From Pestalotiopsis fici W106-1 (Eukaryota; Ascomycota; Sordariomycetes; Amphisphaeriales; Sporocadaceae), in assembly GCF_000516985.1 (NCBI RefSeq), contig NW_006917092.1, forward strand, positions 5,893,888 to 5,957,887: 64,000 nucleotides of DNA, in the 5' to 3' direction. The position numbers and the translations under genes were made by a program. The first letter of the stretch is position 1; every line of letters begins with the position of its first letter. Below are positions 1 through 12,241 of this stretch, in pieces. The notes beneath the pieces were generated by a model that saw nothing but the letters and a program-made list of their open reading frames with translations, was not told where the DNA came from and made no database searches.

Positions 1-579
1 GGCTTTGGCGACGGAAGATGGAAATGGGATCTGGATTTTCAGAGCGAAATTAAAACCAAATTTGAATTGGGATTCAACCCGCTCTCACCAGCCAAGTACG
101 AGGTCAAGACTCCGCCTTACCTGTCAGCTGAGCCGGTCGTGACCACGACCCAGCTGGACCGCAAGAGACCATCATTTCTGATCATGGCGAGTGATGGGTT
201 CTGGGATCGAGTCTCGACGGAGCAGGCTGTAGATCTCATTGGCGGGTGGCTCAACTCGCGCGAAATGGCACAGCAAGTGCCTCTCGGCCGAGATACTAAA
301 TCGAGTTCCCGGGCCGTTGTGGAGGATTCCAGAGGGCCGTTCAGCTTGGACAAGTATGGTTGGGATAAGCCTGGTTTTCGATTCAGTAGAGACCGAGAGA
401 GTTTCCAGGACGCCAACAATGCAGCCGTTCATCTGTTAAGAAACGCGCTGGGCGGTAACTATGTAGAAATGGTCGAGGCAAATCTGGTGGCCGAGCCGCC
501 TTTTGCTCGGAACTCGAGGGATGATATCACTGTCCAGGTCATATTCTTTGATCCGTCAAAGCTACAGCTACCGACCTGA
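1..579 (+). CDS. PP2C-type protein phosphatase, C-terminal part (5' end outside window)
   Basis: The reading frame is open from base 1 and ends at the TGA at 577-579, giving the last 192 residues. The first codons read GFGDGRWKW, close to the AFGDxRWKW motif of pyruvate dehydrogenase phosphatase-like PP2C enzymes (yeast Ptc5/Ptc6 group). Further on are MASDGFWD, whose Asp is a metal ligand in PP2C enzymes, and RDDITVQVIFF near the end, which matches the C-terminal Asp motif. Such enzymes are Mg/Mn-dependent Ser/Thr phosphatases, and this subgroup is usually mitochondrial. That location is inferred, because the N-terminus carrying any targeting signal lies before the window. No intron is needed in the visible part. 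Confidence 0.85.
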   Translation, partial: GFGDGRWKWDLDFQSEIKTKFELGFNPLSPAKYEVKTPPYLSAEPVVTTTQLDRKRPSFLIMASDGFWDRVSTEQAVDLIGGWLNSREMAQQVPLGRDTKSSSRAVVEDSRGPFSLDKYGWDKPGFRFSRDRESFQDANNAAVHLLRNALGGNYVEMVEANLVAEPPFARNSRDDITVQVIFFDPSKLQLPT

Positions 580-1349
580 TTCAAGCACTCCCAGGATATC
601 TCGCAAGCGCCAAACCTTCGATAGTGGGTCTGGAGATTTGCATGGCGATGCTGGTATCCAATTCAATTTCGATTTCCCATTCCCGTTCTTACGTTACCCT
701 CGTGTGTAATCTGTAATTGTGTTGGTAATGGTTGTATTTCATTGGCATAATGTTTACGTGAGATGCATTTCCGATATGATCAAGAATCAAGATGCTCTCT
801 CGTCAATGACCTGTGCGAACGCCGAGATGCGGAAACGCTAGAGTAGCAAGCGTTCCGCACGTTATGTTTGTACATTAAGGATCATAAGAAAAACTGTCAA
901 CTAATTACCTACTGCGCACCGTAGGTGGTGGCATTTTTTGTCTTTCTTTTCCCCCTCTGAAGATTTATGGGCAGGGAATAAATATTTCGTAGCTGGAAGC
1001 GGGGCACTTTCATTCCCACATTCCCACCCAACCTTGTGTGATCATCCTCAGCTGCAGCATCGGTCGTCCCGTGCCAGGTTACGAACTCACCCCTTTTAAT
1101 AATCACAAGAAAGATTATATAAACTGTGATTAGTCTTTTGACTGGATAGATTTCTTGATAAGTAGTCCAGTCGTCAAATACATGATACCCTGATTCCGCT
1201 GTCTCGTGGTTGGCCGTCTCACTTTCTCTCTTCCATTCCTTCGCCCCGACGACCCACATATCCCGTCAGATAACAACCAAGGCTTGATAACCAAGAATCA
1301 ATCGAGCAGCAAAAGAACGCGCGCCCCGCTGCCCGCGTCGCCTACCATC
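580..1349. other. Intergenic: PP2C 3' region and promoter of the next gene
   Basis: About 770 bases lie between the phosphatase stop and the next start codon. I see no gene here; the short frames lack family motifs. Confidence 0.6.
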
Positions 1350-2012
1350 ATGTCAGCCGTCACGGAGATTGTGCAGTTCAATCCCAAAAAGGACCTCAAC
1401 TTTGACGATGCCGCCCACAGGCTCACCAGAACCATTGCCCAGCAGTCGGGCGTGACGCGCGTGCGCTACGCGAGGAGGCACGAGGATCCGCTCAAGGGCG
1501 CCATATTCATTGACTGGCGGGCCCTTTCCGACCACAAGGCCTTTATGGAAAAGGAATACTACGGGCCCTTTCTCGAGGTGGTGCGGCATCTGGTCGACGG
1601 GCCCTTGAGCATCTACCACGTGCCCTTTCACCCGCACCCGCCCACGGTCCTCGACAACCTGGACGGGCGCGGGCGCTCCAAGGTCGCCGAGGTGGTGCAC
1701 GCCTATTTCCCCCTCAGCATCACCTCGGTCCAGCAGCAAGAGATCTTGGCCGACGTGCAGCAGTTTATCGACCAGATCAATCCCAAGGGTGCCAGCGGCG
1801 AGCACGCCCACGGCTTTGCCCTCGAGGACGTCGAGTTCAAGGGTGAAAAGTGCCGGGCCCTCGTCTTGGTGCTCGGCTGGGACAGTGTCGAGGCCCACCA
1901 TGCGTACCGCCAGACTGAGGATTTTGCCAAAAATATCCCGCTGCTGAGGAATCTGCCGGGACTAAAGGGAATGGAGATGTGGCACGTAATGAATCGGGAG
2001 ACCAAGGTATAA
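1350..2012 (+). CDS. Dimeric alpha/beta-barrel (ABM/EthD-like) protein
   Basis: A single-exon gene of 220 residues. The ATG at 1350 (context CATCATG) is the first in-frame ATG; the frame is open further upstream but only with non-ATG codons. The protein appears to hold two related halves of about 100 residues. Each has a stretch like FIDWRALSDHKAFM or VLGWDSVEAHHAYRQT, followed by a charged segment, the pattern of ferredoxin-like dimeric alpha/beta-barrel domains found in antibiotic-biosynthesis-monooxygenase and EthD families. Many fungal members have no known reaction. There is no signal peptide or membrane segment, so it is probably cytosolic. Third-position GC is high, as in real genes here. 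Family assignment is by pattern only. Confidence 0.7.
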   Translation: MSAVTEIVQFNPKKDLNFDDAAHRLTRTIAQQSGVTRVRYARRHEDPLKGAIFIDWRALSDHKAFMEKEYYGPFLEVVRHLVDGPLSIYHVPFHPHPPTVLDNLDGRGRSKVAEVVHAYFPLSITSVQQQEILADVQQFIDQINPKGASGEHAHGFALEDVEFKGEKCRALVLVLGWDSVEAHHAYRQTEDFAKNIPLLRNLPGLKGMEMWHVMNRETKV

Positions 2013-3869
2013 GGTTTCCATGACGACGACAAGTGAGTGGGTGGGAGATATCCGGCCGCAAAGGCTTCACATGGGTTATGAATGGGAAGGATTGGCGTAT
2101 GGGATATAGAGGAGTCAATTAATTTCACACGAGGATCGAATCTGGTCATTCATGGCCAAGTCTTTGGTAGGGTTTGACAAGGAAAAACTGGTTCAGACAT
2201 GACCCGCCGACCATGTACTGGCAATTTTTGCACATGGACCTTACTACAAGGTAGTGCATACAGTGCTTTCCAAACGCCACAAGACTATGAAAGTGACGTC
2301 TGAAGCAGCAAGGAATTAAAGCCAATTGCTGATTACATTGATATCTCAATGCTGGCAAAGACAGAAGACGTGAATCAAGCCACGGAAAGACCATGCGCCA
2401 TCTCGGCGCTGATGCCCGAAGCCTACAGTTGCGATCCTTGAGCAATGATAAGAGCCACATTCGACAGATTCCCATGTTCTTGGCAAATGCAAACTTGGAA
2501 ACTTGCGAAAATAATTCTATTTCGAGCCTGAGATGTACATATGATCTTTGAGGCTTCAATGAGGATCCGTAATCACTGTTGAAACCGCAGTTACAATAGC
2601 TTGGATTCACCGCAATCATGGTACACGAATGTCGTTGAATTGCAAATGCAGTATCCAGATACTATATTCCAAGTCATCAAATACGTAGAGGAATATTAAC
2701 CAAGCATACGAGGATCATCTTAGATATGGTCAGACATGAATACGACGAGAGTTACCACTGTATTGCGTTGACCAGCTTGCATCGCAATCATACATCATAT
2801 CAGCCAGACCCAAAATGAGATTCAAAGTCATCTTATATGATTTACTGATGAAGATACCTGATATGCGGATTTGGGTCTTGTCATTGGGGCTGAATGACAG
2901 TCAGGGTGTCTTCGACAGCAGCAGTATCCGCGCCATATCAACCTCGCCAACATTTACTCAAACAGCATTACGCATTTCCTATGGGCACCGCGATAAAATA
3001 TGTCGACTTTCCAAGTACGTCTGGCCTCGTCATGGAGTTGCAGAAAATTCACTGCACGACATTGCACCACGACACGACCACACCGAGAACACAGTCAGGA
3101 ACCGGGCACAAGGACAACACAAACCTCATTGACATGTGAAATTCTTTGAAGCTCAGACTGTACATGATTGCTCGCCGACCTCGAAAAGGGAGCGAATCTC
3201 TAGTGTTGTTGCGTCCCAGCTCCGAGAAACCCCTGTCCAGTTCTGGCGATTCCACTCAACTGGACCACCAAGAGGGAAGAAAAAGCAAATCCTACAGCAA
3301 AACTCTTTAGCTGATCTTGCTGCAAAGAAGGTTTCTAGCGTGTTGACTGTTGGACAAATCATGGACATGTCAAAGAAGAAAAGAAAAAGTAGCGCGTGAT
3401 CAAGAACTACGATTGGTTCCAGTCATCCAGGTCACTTTTCCCCCCGTCGGCCAAGTACGTGCGAATCGGATCTCACATTTGCCCGAGTGATCTGGAGAAA
3501 AAAGAGTGTGCCACAGGTCTCCGGGGGGTGGGCTCGGATGTAGGTCATTGTATGAGATAGATGAAGTATTTGGAAGATGGCTGTTTTGACTCAGTTGTCT
3601 TGCATTCTTGACATTTCTTTCACGCTCTCACCGTAAAGTGACCTATCGATGGGATTACCTCTTTGGTGCGTTGATAGTTATTTACCATGTCTTCTCGCTT
3701 TTGGGCAATCGAGTAATCTTATCGAGGCAGTCGTTTCATCTCGCCTTGTACTTTACCGAGTACGGGGTTCTTTGACATTGTTTAAATTGTAAAGAAGTCT
3801 ACTACAATCGTTGAAGCACTGTACTGGAGAAGATAATTTCCGAAAGTAACAAACCTGCTTGTAGTGTTC

Positions 3870-3889
3870 TTTTTTTTTTTTTTTTTTTT
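3870..3889 (+). repeat. Poly-T run (20 T)
   Basis: An uninterrupted 20-base T run in the gene-poor interval. It is a simple mononucleotide repeat with no obvious gene context. Confidence 0.95.
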
Positions 3890-4898
3890 CCCTGCATATG
3901 CCGTGGCTGTGAAGCGGCGGGACGCGTGGGATTAAATGATCATGGGGGACAAATCTATACATCTTCCCAGTACCTGTATATACAAAGTCCCGATTTGATT
4001 TTCGAGGACCTTTTGGCCCGGAGCCAAGTGCAGAAATCCATCTTGTGTGAAATACGACTTGCTACCAGAAAGCCAAGGTTGCGACCTTGTTGGCATGATT
4101 GGATATGGAGGTATTTGACCAAAAGAAAATCAAGATTCCATGTGGCGGATGCTAGAGGTATGACCAAGTGAGTCAAGAATCCACATTCGACATGTTGACA
4201 TCTGGGACTCTTTGGATGGCCGGTCTCAGATTTCCTGGTCATGGGGTGGACTGCCTGGCAGAGATTCGTAAACAAGACGTAATCCAGTTTCTTTCTCTTT
4301 TCGTTCAAGTTTCCTGTTCACGTCCTGACTTCGAGGCTCTACCTTACCACCACGCTTACCAAGAAGGTTGGTACAATATTGCAGTCAACGATGCTGCGTG
4401 GCAAACTTCACCAGGTAAAACGGCCACGATAACTACCCATGTATAAGAAAGTATCTCCTGTAGACACATAGGATGACCATCTCCAGTAGAGATATTCGTG
4501 CAGAGAAAATGCTGTCCAAATTTACGCATACTTTGGTAGACTAGCACAGCTGATGAGAAGGCACTAAGATCTCAGCAACTTCATGAGAGCAAGCCAGCAG
4601 CTCCTTTGTTTGTGGATCTATTTGGCTATGCAAATAAGAATGCGGCGAAACACCAGAATGTTTGAAAATCAGAAAAAGAAGGGTAGGCATAGAGATCACA
4701 AGATACAAATAATGACGTAAATGTCGTACAGTTACGAATGCAAAGCAGAAGTCGTACGGTTAGCCTGCCGGAGGTTACGCGCCCCCTTGATTATGGCTTG
4801 TATGGTTAATAGCAGGGGTTTGTTCTAAGGACCATGGGAGTTGCGGAGAGGAGAGGTGTGTGTGAGATAGTCGTGGTGGTGTGGAGTCGTGGAATTAA

Positions 4899-4918
4899 TG
4901 GTGGTGGTGGTGGTGGTG
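4899..4918 (+). repeat. (TGG)n microsatellite
   Basis: About six to seven perfect TGG/GGT units in the gene-poor interval, preceded by looser GTGGTGGTGTGG sequence. Confidence 0.9.
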
Positions 4919-7900
4919 TAGGTACGTAGTGTCCAACAAGAACCATGATTCGCCAAAGGTGTATCGGGTTGTATTGGTTCCCACACCGCTGACAATGTAG
5001 ATATGTGGCTGAGTTGAGAAATACTTGTTGAAAATGTACATTTGTCAAATGGATACGGCAGATCAAGTATAAAGGAACAGCTCATACATGAGGCTGTTAG
5101 CTTGAAAGAGATGTGGAAAATCCCCTTATCCTCCTCGAACCCGTATTTCAAGAGTGGTTCGAGCCAAACCATGTCCGTTGTGCAGATTTGTTTGAGACAC
5201 AATGATATCAAGACAATACTCAAACCCACGTGGATGCTGAAATATTGATGGAGGTTGAGGGCTGCGGTATCTGTCGCCGAAGGCGATGGTAGTAATGTTG
5301 AAAGACCATGTGGCATCCTTCCACCCCTGGCCATGCAGATGCGGATGTATGCCAAGAACATGTTATATGCAAACTACTACTGATTTACCTGCACGGGACA
5401 CATCCGTAGGGCGATGGGCGTTCTTGACATAGTCGAGGAATCCAGGATCTGATTCGTCGTGGTGGGGTTTTAGACTGTTGATATGTCCGCCTTGTGGGTG
5501 AGGGCTGTTGGACTTTTGCCACTGTAGATATGGAACGGGTACATCTTCTTTGCGGATACGAGGCGTTCCTCTGCGAAACAGGCCCAGGCGCAAAACCGAG
5601 GGACGAAAAGTATTTTGAAATCTACACCGTTTTTCACAATCATTATGTTTCCACTAGGTTGGTCAGTGCCTGGCGACCAGCTCGGGCATCCCTGGTGCGC
5701 GTTAGCGGGCGACCGGTCAAGGTGCGCCTTTGTGAACAAAGAAAATGGCGGGATCTTCAGGACAGCGTGACCAGAAATAACCACATTGGGGAGAAAGATA
5801 TTGCGCCCACCAGGATGGACTTATCAGTATGTACGCATTACGTTTTGAGCAGCCCGTAAAACAGCTGAATGAAGGAGAACCCGAGTCAAGAGTCAAAGTG
5901 TGGTCGGATTTTCTCATTCTTCTCCCTTGTCATGTTTCTCGGTAGTTGGCCGATCGTACTGGGGGACCCTTCTGGCGATCCGGGAATCCCTGTCGAACCC
6001 GCGGCTATTGTGATAACGAGGTGGTTGGGACTGAGACTTGGAGGAGATCAAATCAAGCTTAAAACCCAAGGACATGACCGTTGCGCTATATCAAAACTGC
6101 CATGCATGTTGAAACCCCCAGAGCGAAGCATTTTACTACATTCCTCTGCACTGCATAAACGCGAGAAGCGCCCCGAGTCAAAAAGTCTCAGAAAGAAATT
6201 GTGCTCCAAAGGGGCATGAGCGTTTGCGCATGTACTGAAGATTTGAGATGTACAGGCAAACTGCTAGGCAAATAAAGAATCTGCATTATTATTGTTGTTG
6301 TTGGAAGAAGGGTGTCTGGTCTGTCGGTGTGGGGTGGCAGATGCCTTGGAGCTTACCTGCCTTGGTGCCACACCCAAAATGTATCCGGAGGCTCAGGTGA
6401 CTATAATACGATGCACAAGTATCACCCCAAATTTCTTGCTATCAATGTCGGGCTTGGTCATGACACTTTTGGGAGGGGGATTTCAAGAATGAGCAAGGCA
6501 TTAGTACATGGGCAGAAACTGACAATATATCAACTAGGCTTCGAAACACCAACACCAACGGTAGCCTCGTGTTACTCACTACTTGCTCTTGGATTTAGGC
6601 AGGTTACATCCGTCCCGTGCAACGATGAGCCTTCCTCTCATCCCTCTTCAGCCTCGCAAATAGCACAAAGCCGTACCAAAGGGGCTATTTCCCTCCTCCT
6701 CCTCAAAAGAGATTGGCGGAGACGGGACGGTGGAAATGTCGACCTCAAGATGGTAATATAGTCATGGGAGCCATGTCCAAGCATTTGATCAATGAGAAGA
6801 GCAAGGCGCGCGGCACGTCTACAGGGCTTCAGCTCACAACAGCCCACAACGGTGCCTTGTCTTGCCAAAAACCCCCTCCATCATGGACGTGTAACGATTT
6901 CCCCCCGTGTTTAGTAATCTGCATCGCCGTCCATGTTGTGTGAATTGGGCTAGTGTTGTCTCACAGGGACCTCTGAAAACGAGTTTTGGAGTGGTTAAGT
7001 CCATGCAACGACATCCCAAAACAGCTGTTTGTGGAGAAAGAGACGAGAGGCTAAAACATTTAGTCTGCAGCGGGCAGGGCAATCTGCCTACATTACCGCA
7101 CAGAATAGCTAGCTGACCGAGGCACTGCTGCCATCTTTGGGGTGCATAATGTCTTGGAGGACGCGCGCCTATATTGGCAGTGGCGAGCAAATCAATAAAC
7201 TACAAGTTCCAGATTTCGTTTGGGGGAAATTTTGTTGTTGGCACTCCTACTGACAAAGATGGTCGTGGGTCGTTCAATTCTGTCGAGTATACAGCGACGG
7301 ATGGTAGCGGAGAAGTGTAGTATGTCAATGAGAACTGCCAAGAAGAGGTGACTTGGAGAATTGTCCGTTCGTGCGGTAAGCTTACTCGAACCAAGGATGA
7401 GTGCATCCAACCTCGAGCCCAATTTCGAAGGTTGCAGGTGGACATTGTTCATACGTGATGTGAACGCAAAAGCGTAAGCCGTGTTGAGAGACAACCCAGG
7501 TGCTGATTTCAAAGGTAGGCCCAGAATGCTCAGACTAGCGAGAATTCCGCAACGCCATAAAATCTGACCATGACATTTGACCTGAGGTTCGACTTTACAG
7601 AATCCTTACAAGTCTGCAAAGTACCAGCTTAGACAGTAAATATGTGCCTCTTCCTGCTTCTTGTTTGTTGCTGCTGCCATCGCAATTCAAACAGTGGTCG
7701 CTGGGTTACTACGAACGGCGCCATAATTTCTGACATTTACGGAAAATGAAAGGGATCATTTAGAAGAATACCATTTGACCTTGGCGGAGCGTTCAAATGC
7801 AGCGCGTCGGTGTAACGTGCAACTCACATGTTTATCAACGGCTGCGGAAGGGATCGATCCTGTCGCATTTTCACCATAAAGTTGGCCGTGAGCTTTCTGC

Positions 7901-7920
7901 ATTTGGACGAAACCCTGCAG

Positions 7921-7953
7921 TTTTTTTTTTTTTTTTTTTTTGGGGAGGGGGGG
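7921..7953 (+). repeat. Poly-T run followed by G-rich run
   Basis: Twenty-one T are followed directly by GGGG, A and seven G. The junction of a T tract and a G tract gives strong strand asymmetry and could hinder polymerases. Confidence 0.95.
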
Positions 7954-9280
7954 TTAGATCCACCACCTCGTCCATGTACAGAGTAGGAATGTACCTACGC
8001 TACGATGGGCGCCTAGAACATGCATGGTCTGACATCCTGCCCACGTTGGAGCAATATGTCCTTTCCATCGCCAAGTGAGCGGCGCTGATACGGATCATTT
8101 TGTGAAAGAAAAGGCACTTTCAAATTCCGAGAGAAACTTCTAAGGGCAACACCGGTCGCCTAGCTATAAGGGTCAGCGGGTTGAGAGGTACGGTAGGTAG
8201 GATGTATTCATCCATATTGGTGTGTCCAGGTGTGTTGTGTTACAGATCTAGGTTAGGCCATTCTCCCTGGTCCCTGGACCCCCCACTAAACTGTACCCCA
8301 AAATTCAGCTGGGTTTAGCTATAACAACAAAAACAACCAGTCTCCAGTAACCTCTGGGACCTCAGCTCATCCAAGGAACTTGACAGGTCGATCGAGAACA
8401 ATCGTGTGGCGCACGATCAAAGCGGATTGGGCTGAATAGGGAAGCACTATTACCCTTTTTAGCTCGTCAGCAAAACCGCATATTGACCTTTTTCCTACGG
8501 CACTGTCGGCTTGGGGGTCAGACTGAACTGATAATCATGCTCATGTGTCCGTCCATCTGCCCACGCTACTTTTGCCTGCTTTTCTGCTTATGGATAACCA
8601 ACCACCCTTCAGGCACAGGGGCAGGCAGGTAGGTCATCATATAGCGTTGGAAGGTTGGCATGATCGCGAGACTTTGCCTTCGGCCGGAAAGCATTGAAGC
8701 GCATGCACATATGACGTCTCTTTCCCAAAGTGGGTGCAGCTTGGGTTTTTTCTTTCTCTCTTTAAACTGGAATTACTTTGCCGGATCCTTGGGTCCCGTG
8801 GTTTCGATTCGCAGTGCTTGATCCTTCTCTGGGGCCTGCAACTGTCAGGTACATTGACCAATGGTTGTCTACGAGGAAAAGACCGACATGTTCCACTGTT
8901 CCCAGATCGGCCCGCTGGTAATGTTCACATGCAGTCTAGAGCAGTTCTGTGTGTAACCAGTGACTTGATAAGACGTTTCATCGCATTCTCAGGTGGTTGC
9001 GATAAACGCGGACGGAAAAGGCTGAACTTGGACCGCTTTCTGGGGATGACGGGATGCGTGTCTCAGTTGTAGAGAACCACTGTTCAAAATGCCAAAGTTG
9101 CCGTGCAGCGGGTATGTAGATGCTTCATTGTGAGCAGAGTTGTGACTGTGACTCCATATCCTACAAGTTTATGTTGGGGCGCGGCAGGTTGGTAGATTGG
9201 TGAAGGGAGCGGAATGGGCCATAGGTATTCCGTACACGTCCCATCATCAGTGGAAAGCTTTCCTAGAAGGGAAGAAACCG

Positions 9281-9295
9281 AAAAAAAAAAAAAAA
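9281..9295 (+). repeat. Poly-A run (15 A)
   Basis: A run of fifteen A in non-coding sequence. Confidence 0.95.
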
Positions 9296-10133
9296 GTTCC
9301 TGCGTACATACCATCGTTTATGATTTGATACCGTTTGTTGTACTTTGGTTCCCGTGGTCGTTCTCCATCAATTACAATTGTATGCACTTGCTCGTGAATG
9401 CCATAGGTACCATACCTATCTACATGGGTACTCAGCAACCGTATTCATCTGTGTAATGTAGTCTTCAAGTTTATCTGTCGTCCAAGGACGGATCGATCTC
9501 ACTGAGAAAGCTTGAGACTGATGACTCAAGCCTCGAACCCAGGCGGCCGGCAAACTGACAAATCTTGCCAAGTTTATGCCGCGAGCCACCGAGTGCCCTG
9601 CATTCGTGTCAAGCATATGTGCTTGCTTACCTAGAAATATGATGATATACACCTTTATGATTACTCGAATGTGGCTGAATGCTTGTCCTCTCGGTCCACG
9701 ACTGTGAGGTCCAATCCTTTTCCCGACTAGCGGCTCCTGGTCCTCCAAGCGAATCTTCCTCATAAGCACAGGCGGGGACTAACAACACAAGCTTTCACCG
9801 AGTTGAATACCTAAATTGAATAGGAAGCCATGAGAATCTGCGCACGAGTATAAATTCGACAAGTACGCCTCCGTCTCAATCGAGAATCAAGAAAGACATT
9901 TACCGTATTCCAGATTTACTTGTGGTCGCATGCAAGCCCTGTCTTTGACAATATCTAGTCCAAACCTTCCCATCCGCCTGGGCTACTTTTCCGCCCGCGC
10001 CTGCATTAGCACGGGGTCCCAGAAAACAACATTGAACAATCGACACTGAAAATACAACCATTCAGGTTAAGCAAATCGGGGAAACCTGGGCAAGGCGAGC
10101 GGCGGAAAGTGGAGTCCTATACATGCCTCTTAC

Positions 10134-10160
10134 AACACACACATACACACACACACACAC
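10134..10160 (+). repeat. (CA)n microsatellite
   Basis: An interrupted CA/AC dinucleotide repeat about 2.1 kb upstream of the CCCH zinc-finger start codon. Confidence 0.9.
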
Positions 10161-11425
10161 TTTCTCTTCCTCCGTCACCAGTACCTATTGACAGGACCTA
10201 CCTACCTACTGGACAACTTACGAACCGCCTGGAACGGAATTTCATTTAGAGGTTAGATTAGGTTGCGTCTCCGTCCATCGCGTCGAAACGTAGTCGTAAC
10301 TCCTCGAAACGCAACCCCCATCACCCCTCTCCATCCTCTCCTCTTTTCGTGGTTGCCTTGACTGCTCGCTGTGGGTGGAGTTACCGACTATTCGTCCCAT
10401 GAGTCGGTCGGATCTTCATGCCAGTCTCAACACCCGATCCAGTCCTGTGCTTGCAGCTGGACCCTTCTCCCCTCCCGTATCGCGGCCCCGTCTGCAGTCG
10501 CTGATTTGATCATCTGGGCGGGTTGGATCTTGTTCTACCTTGAGCTTAGACCCATCTTGACAAGAAATCGTTCCCGTCCGTCTCGCCGCCGTTGTCTTGA
10601 TTCGCCTCTTTTACTTGTTGCATCCTGCACAAATTCCACCCCACCGCCCTGTCCTGTCACCAGAGTTTAAAAAAATTCCAGCGGGTCGGTTGACTGACTG
10701 ACTGACCGCTGAGATACAGACCGGTACTGCATGAGTGAGTGAGGCACCACACGAGGTCCCCTGTTTTTCTAGGTGAAAAAGAGTTCGAGCAGGTAGCACA
10801 GACAAGTGCGCACGCAGCCTCTGTAAGGTGGATCGCCGCACATGGGACTACTGCATTGGCAAAGACGGACGATTGATGACTTGATATGTGCTCATTCCTT
10901 CATGCCTGTTACCAGGTATCTCTATCTTTCCATCTTTTATCGATCTACCAACTCGTTCGAACTCGGTTGGTTTTCCAGGACGAAAGCTATCCTCTTACCT
11001 CTTTACTTTCGATTTCTCCTGCAGCAGTTTTGTCGGCTACCTGTTCAGCACTGAAACGATCCAGATATTGCAACCACTGGTGAACTGATGGGTACAACAT
11101 TTGTGACGTGACTACTAGTTGGACCAAGTATCTACTTATTCGACCTGATCCGTGTGTCTGGCATATCTGCCTTTGATACCGAACCCCCGTCCTTTCCCCC
11201 CACACACAAGTACAATGTAAGTATACACACATATCCTTGACGGCGAACCAAGCTCAATAAACGTGCAATGGGCGCTGTTCTTTTCTTCTTCTTTTTATGA
11301 TATGAGATTTGTTTCTCTACAGACACCACCTTTTTTCGTATATTGTCAAACTTCTTTTTTTCTGTTTCTGTCATTATTGTCGCAAGCCACTAATATCACA
11401 CAGAAATATATTTCTCGAGTACATG

Positions 11426-12241
11426 GTTCACCGTGCAGCATCAGACACATAGACACACACAGCCTAATACGGTACTTCTCGACGCGCGGGGCTAAAGTGT
11501 TACCTACATAGTACAGACCAACAGACAGGACAGCAGGTTGACAGGCAGGACGACGCTGCTGGGCTCCATCCCCATCGCATCGCGTTGCATCCATCCCATC
11601 CCAGAGCATCCGACCCCATCCCACCGAGCCCACCTCGTCATCGCGGCCCAGACTCGCCAGGTTATCGAGGTTACAGCGGCTGATAAGGACCCCAGTGTGA
11701 TTTCGAGCCGACCGAAAGCGGGCGTCCAAGCTCATATCATTCAAAACTAGGCTCGGCTTTGGGCTCGCTCATCGAGAGAGAAGAGGAGACAGAGAGAAGG
11801 AGGCCCAGTCATCAGTTTCCCATTCATTCGTTCAAGCCAAAAATCAATCAATCAATCAATCGGTTCCGTCAAATCGATAACCATCCCGGTCAGTCCCAAG
11901 AGGGAGCAGCCAGAGCCCAGAACCAATCTGACCAACCAATTGACCCCCCGGTCTATTGTCCCTCACTCACTACTCGACTCTCCCTCTCTCTCTCTTTTGC
12001 TCCGCCGTTCGTAATTGCCCCTCATTATTATCAACCGCCTTTCCGTCTCCTCCACCGTCCGCCACCTTTTTACCTTTGCGATAATATCCACGATAAACTC
12101 GACCCGGAATCCCTTCCCCCCTCCTCTTCCCGTCTGAAACCAAAATTTCCAATTTTGACAGGGAAAAAAAAAAATCATCTCCCCTCCTTCGCCAACTCCA
12201 ACTGCTTTGCAGTTTTGTTCACTCCCAGGTTTCCGACCATC
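11426..12241 (+). promoter_or_regulatory. ATG-free probable 5' leader of the CCCH zinc-finger gene
   Basis: Between the ATG at 11423 and the start codon at 12242 I find no ATG in any plus-strand frame over 816 bases. About a dozen would be expected by chance at this base composition. The segment becomes rich in C and T toward its 3' end (CTCTCTCTC near 11980) and contains a short ATCA repeat at 11843-11861. These traits fit a long transcribed leader under selection against upstream start codons. From 11759 on it is also open in the same frame as the protein, so a near-cognate N-terminal extension cannot be excluded. The transcription start is not visible. Confidence 0.55.
11843..11861 (+). 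repeat. (ATCA)n tetranucleotide repeat
   Basis: Nearly five units of ATCA within the probable leader of the CCCH gene. Confidence 0.9.

Larger units (their letters stand above)
2013..11425. other. Large gene-poor interval
   Basis: Almost 9.4 kb without a convincing gene on either strand. The longest frames (2146-2619 minus, 4825-5361 minus, 5494-5859 plus, 6312-6761 plus) have no family motif, splice continuation or codon bias like the neighbouring genes. The interval contains homopolymer and dinucleotide runs, listed separately. It may be the distal promoter of the CCCH zinc-finger gene, hold non-coding transcripts, or contain decayed sequence; the bases alone do not decide. Confidence 0.5.

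Noticed and set aside
2146..2619. 157-codon minus-strand frame
   Set aside because: Irregular composition, no motif, codon use unlike neighbouring genes; it lies in the gene-poor interval.
4825..5361. 178-codon minus-strand frame
   Set aside because: Ends in a translated microsatellite (poly-Thr) and shows no domain; probably chance.
9525..9545. Minus-strand GGTTCGAGGCT resembling a tRNA B box
   Set aside because: No A box or cloverleaf could be built around it.
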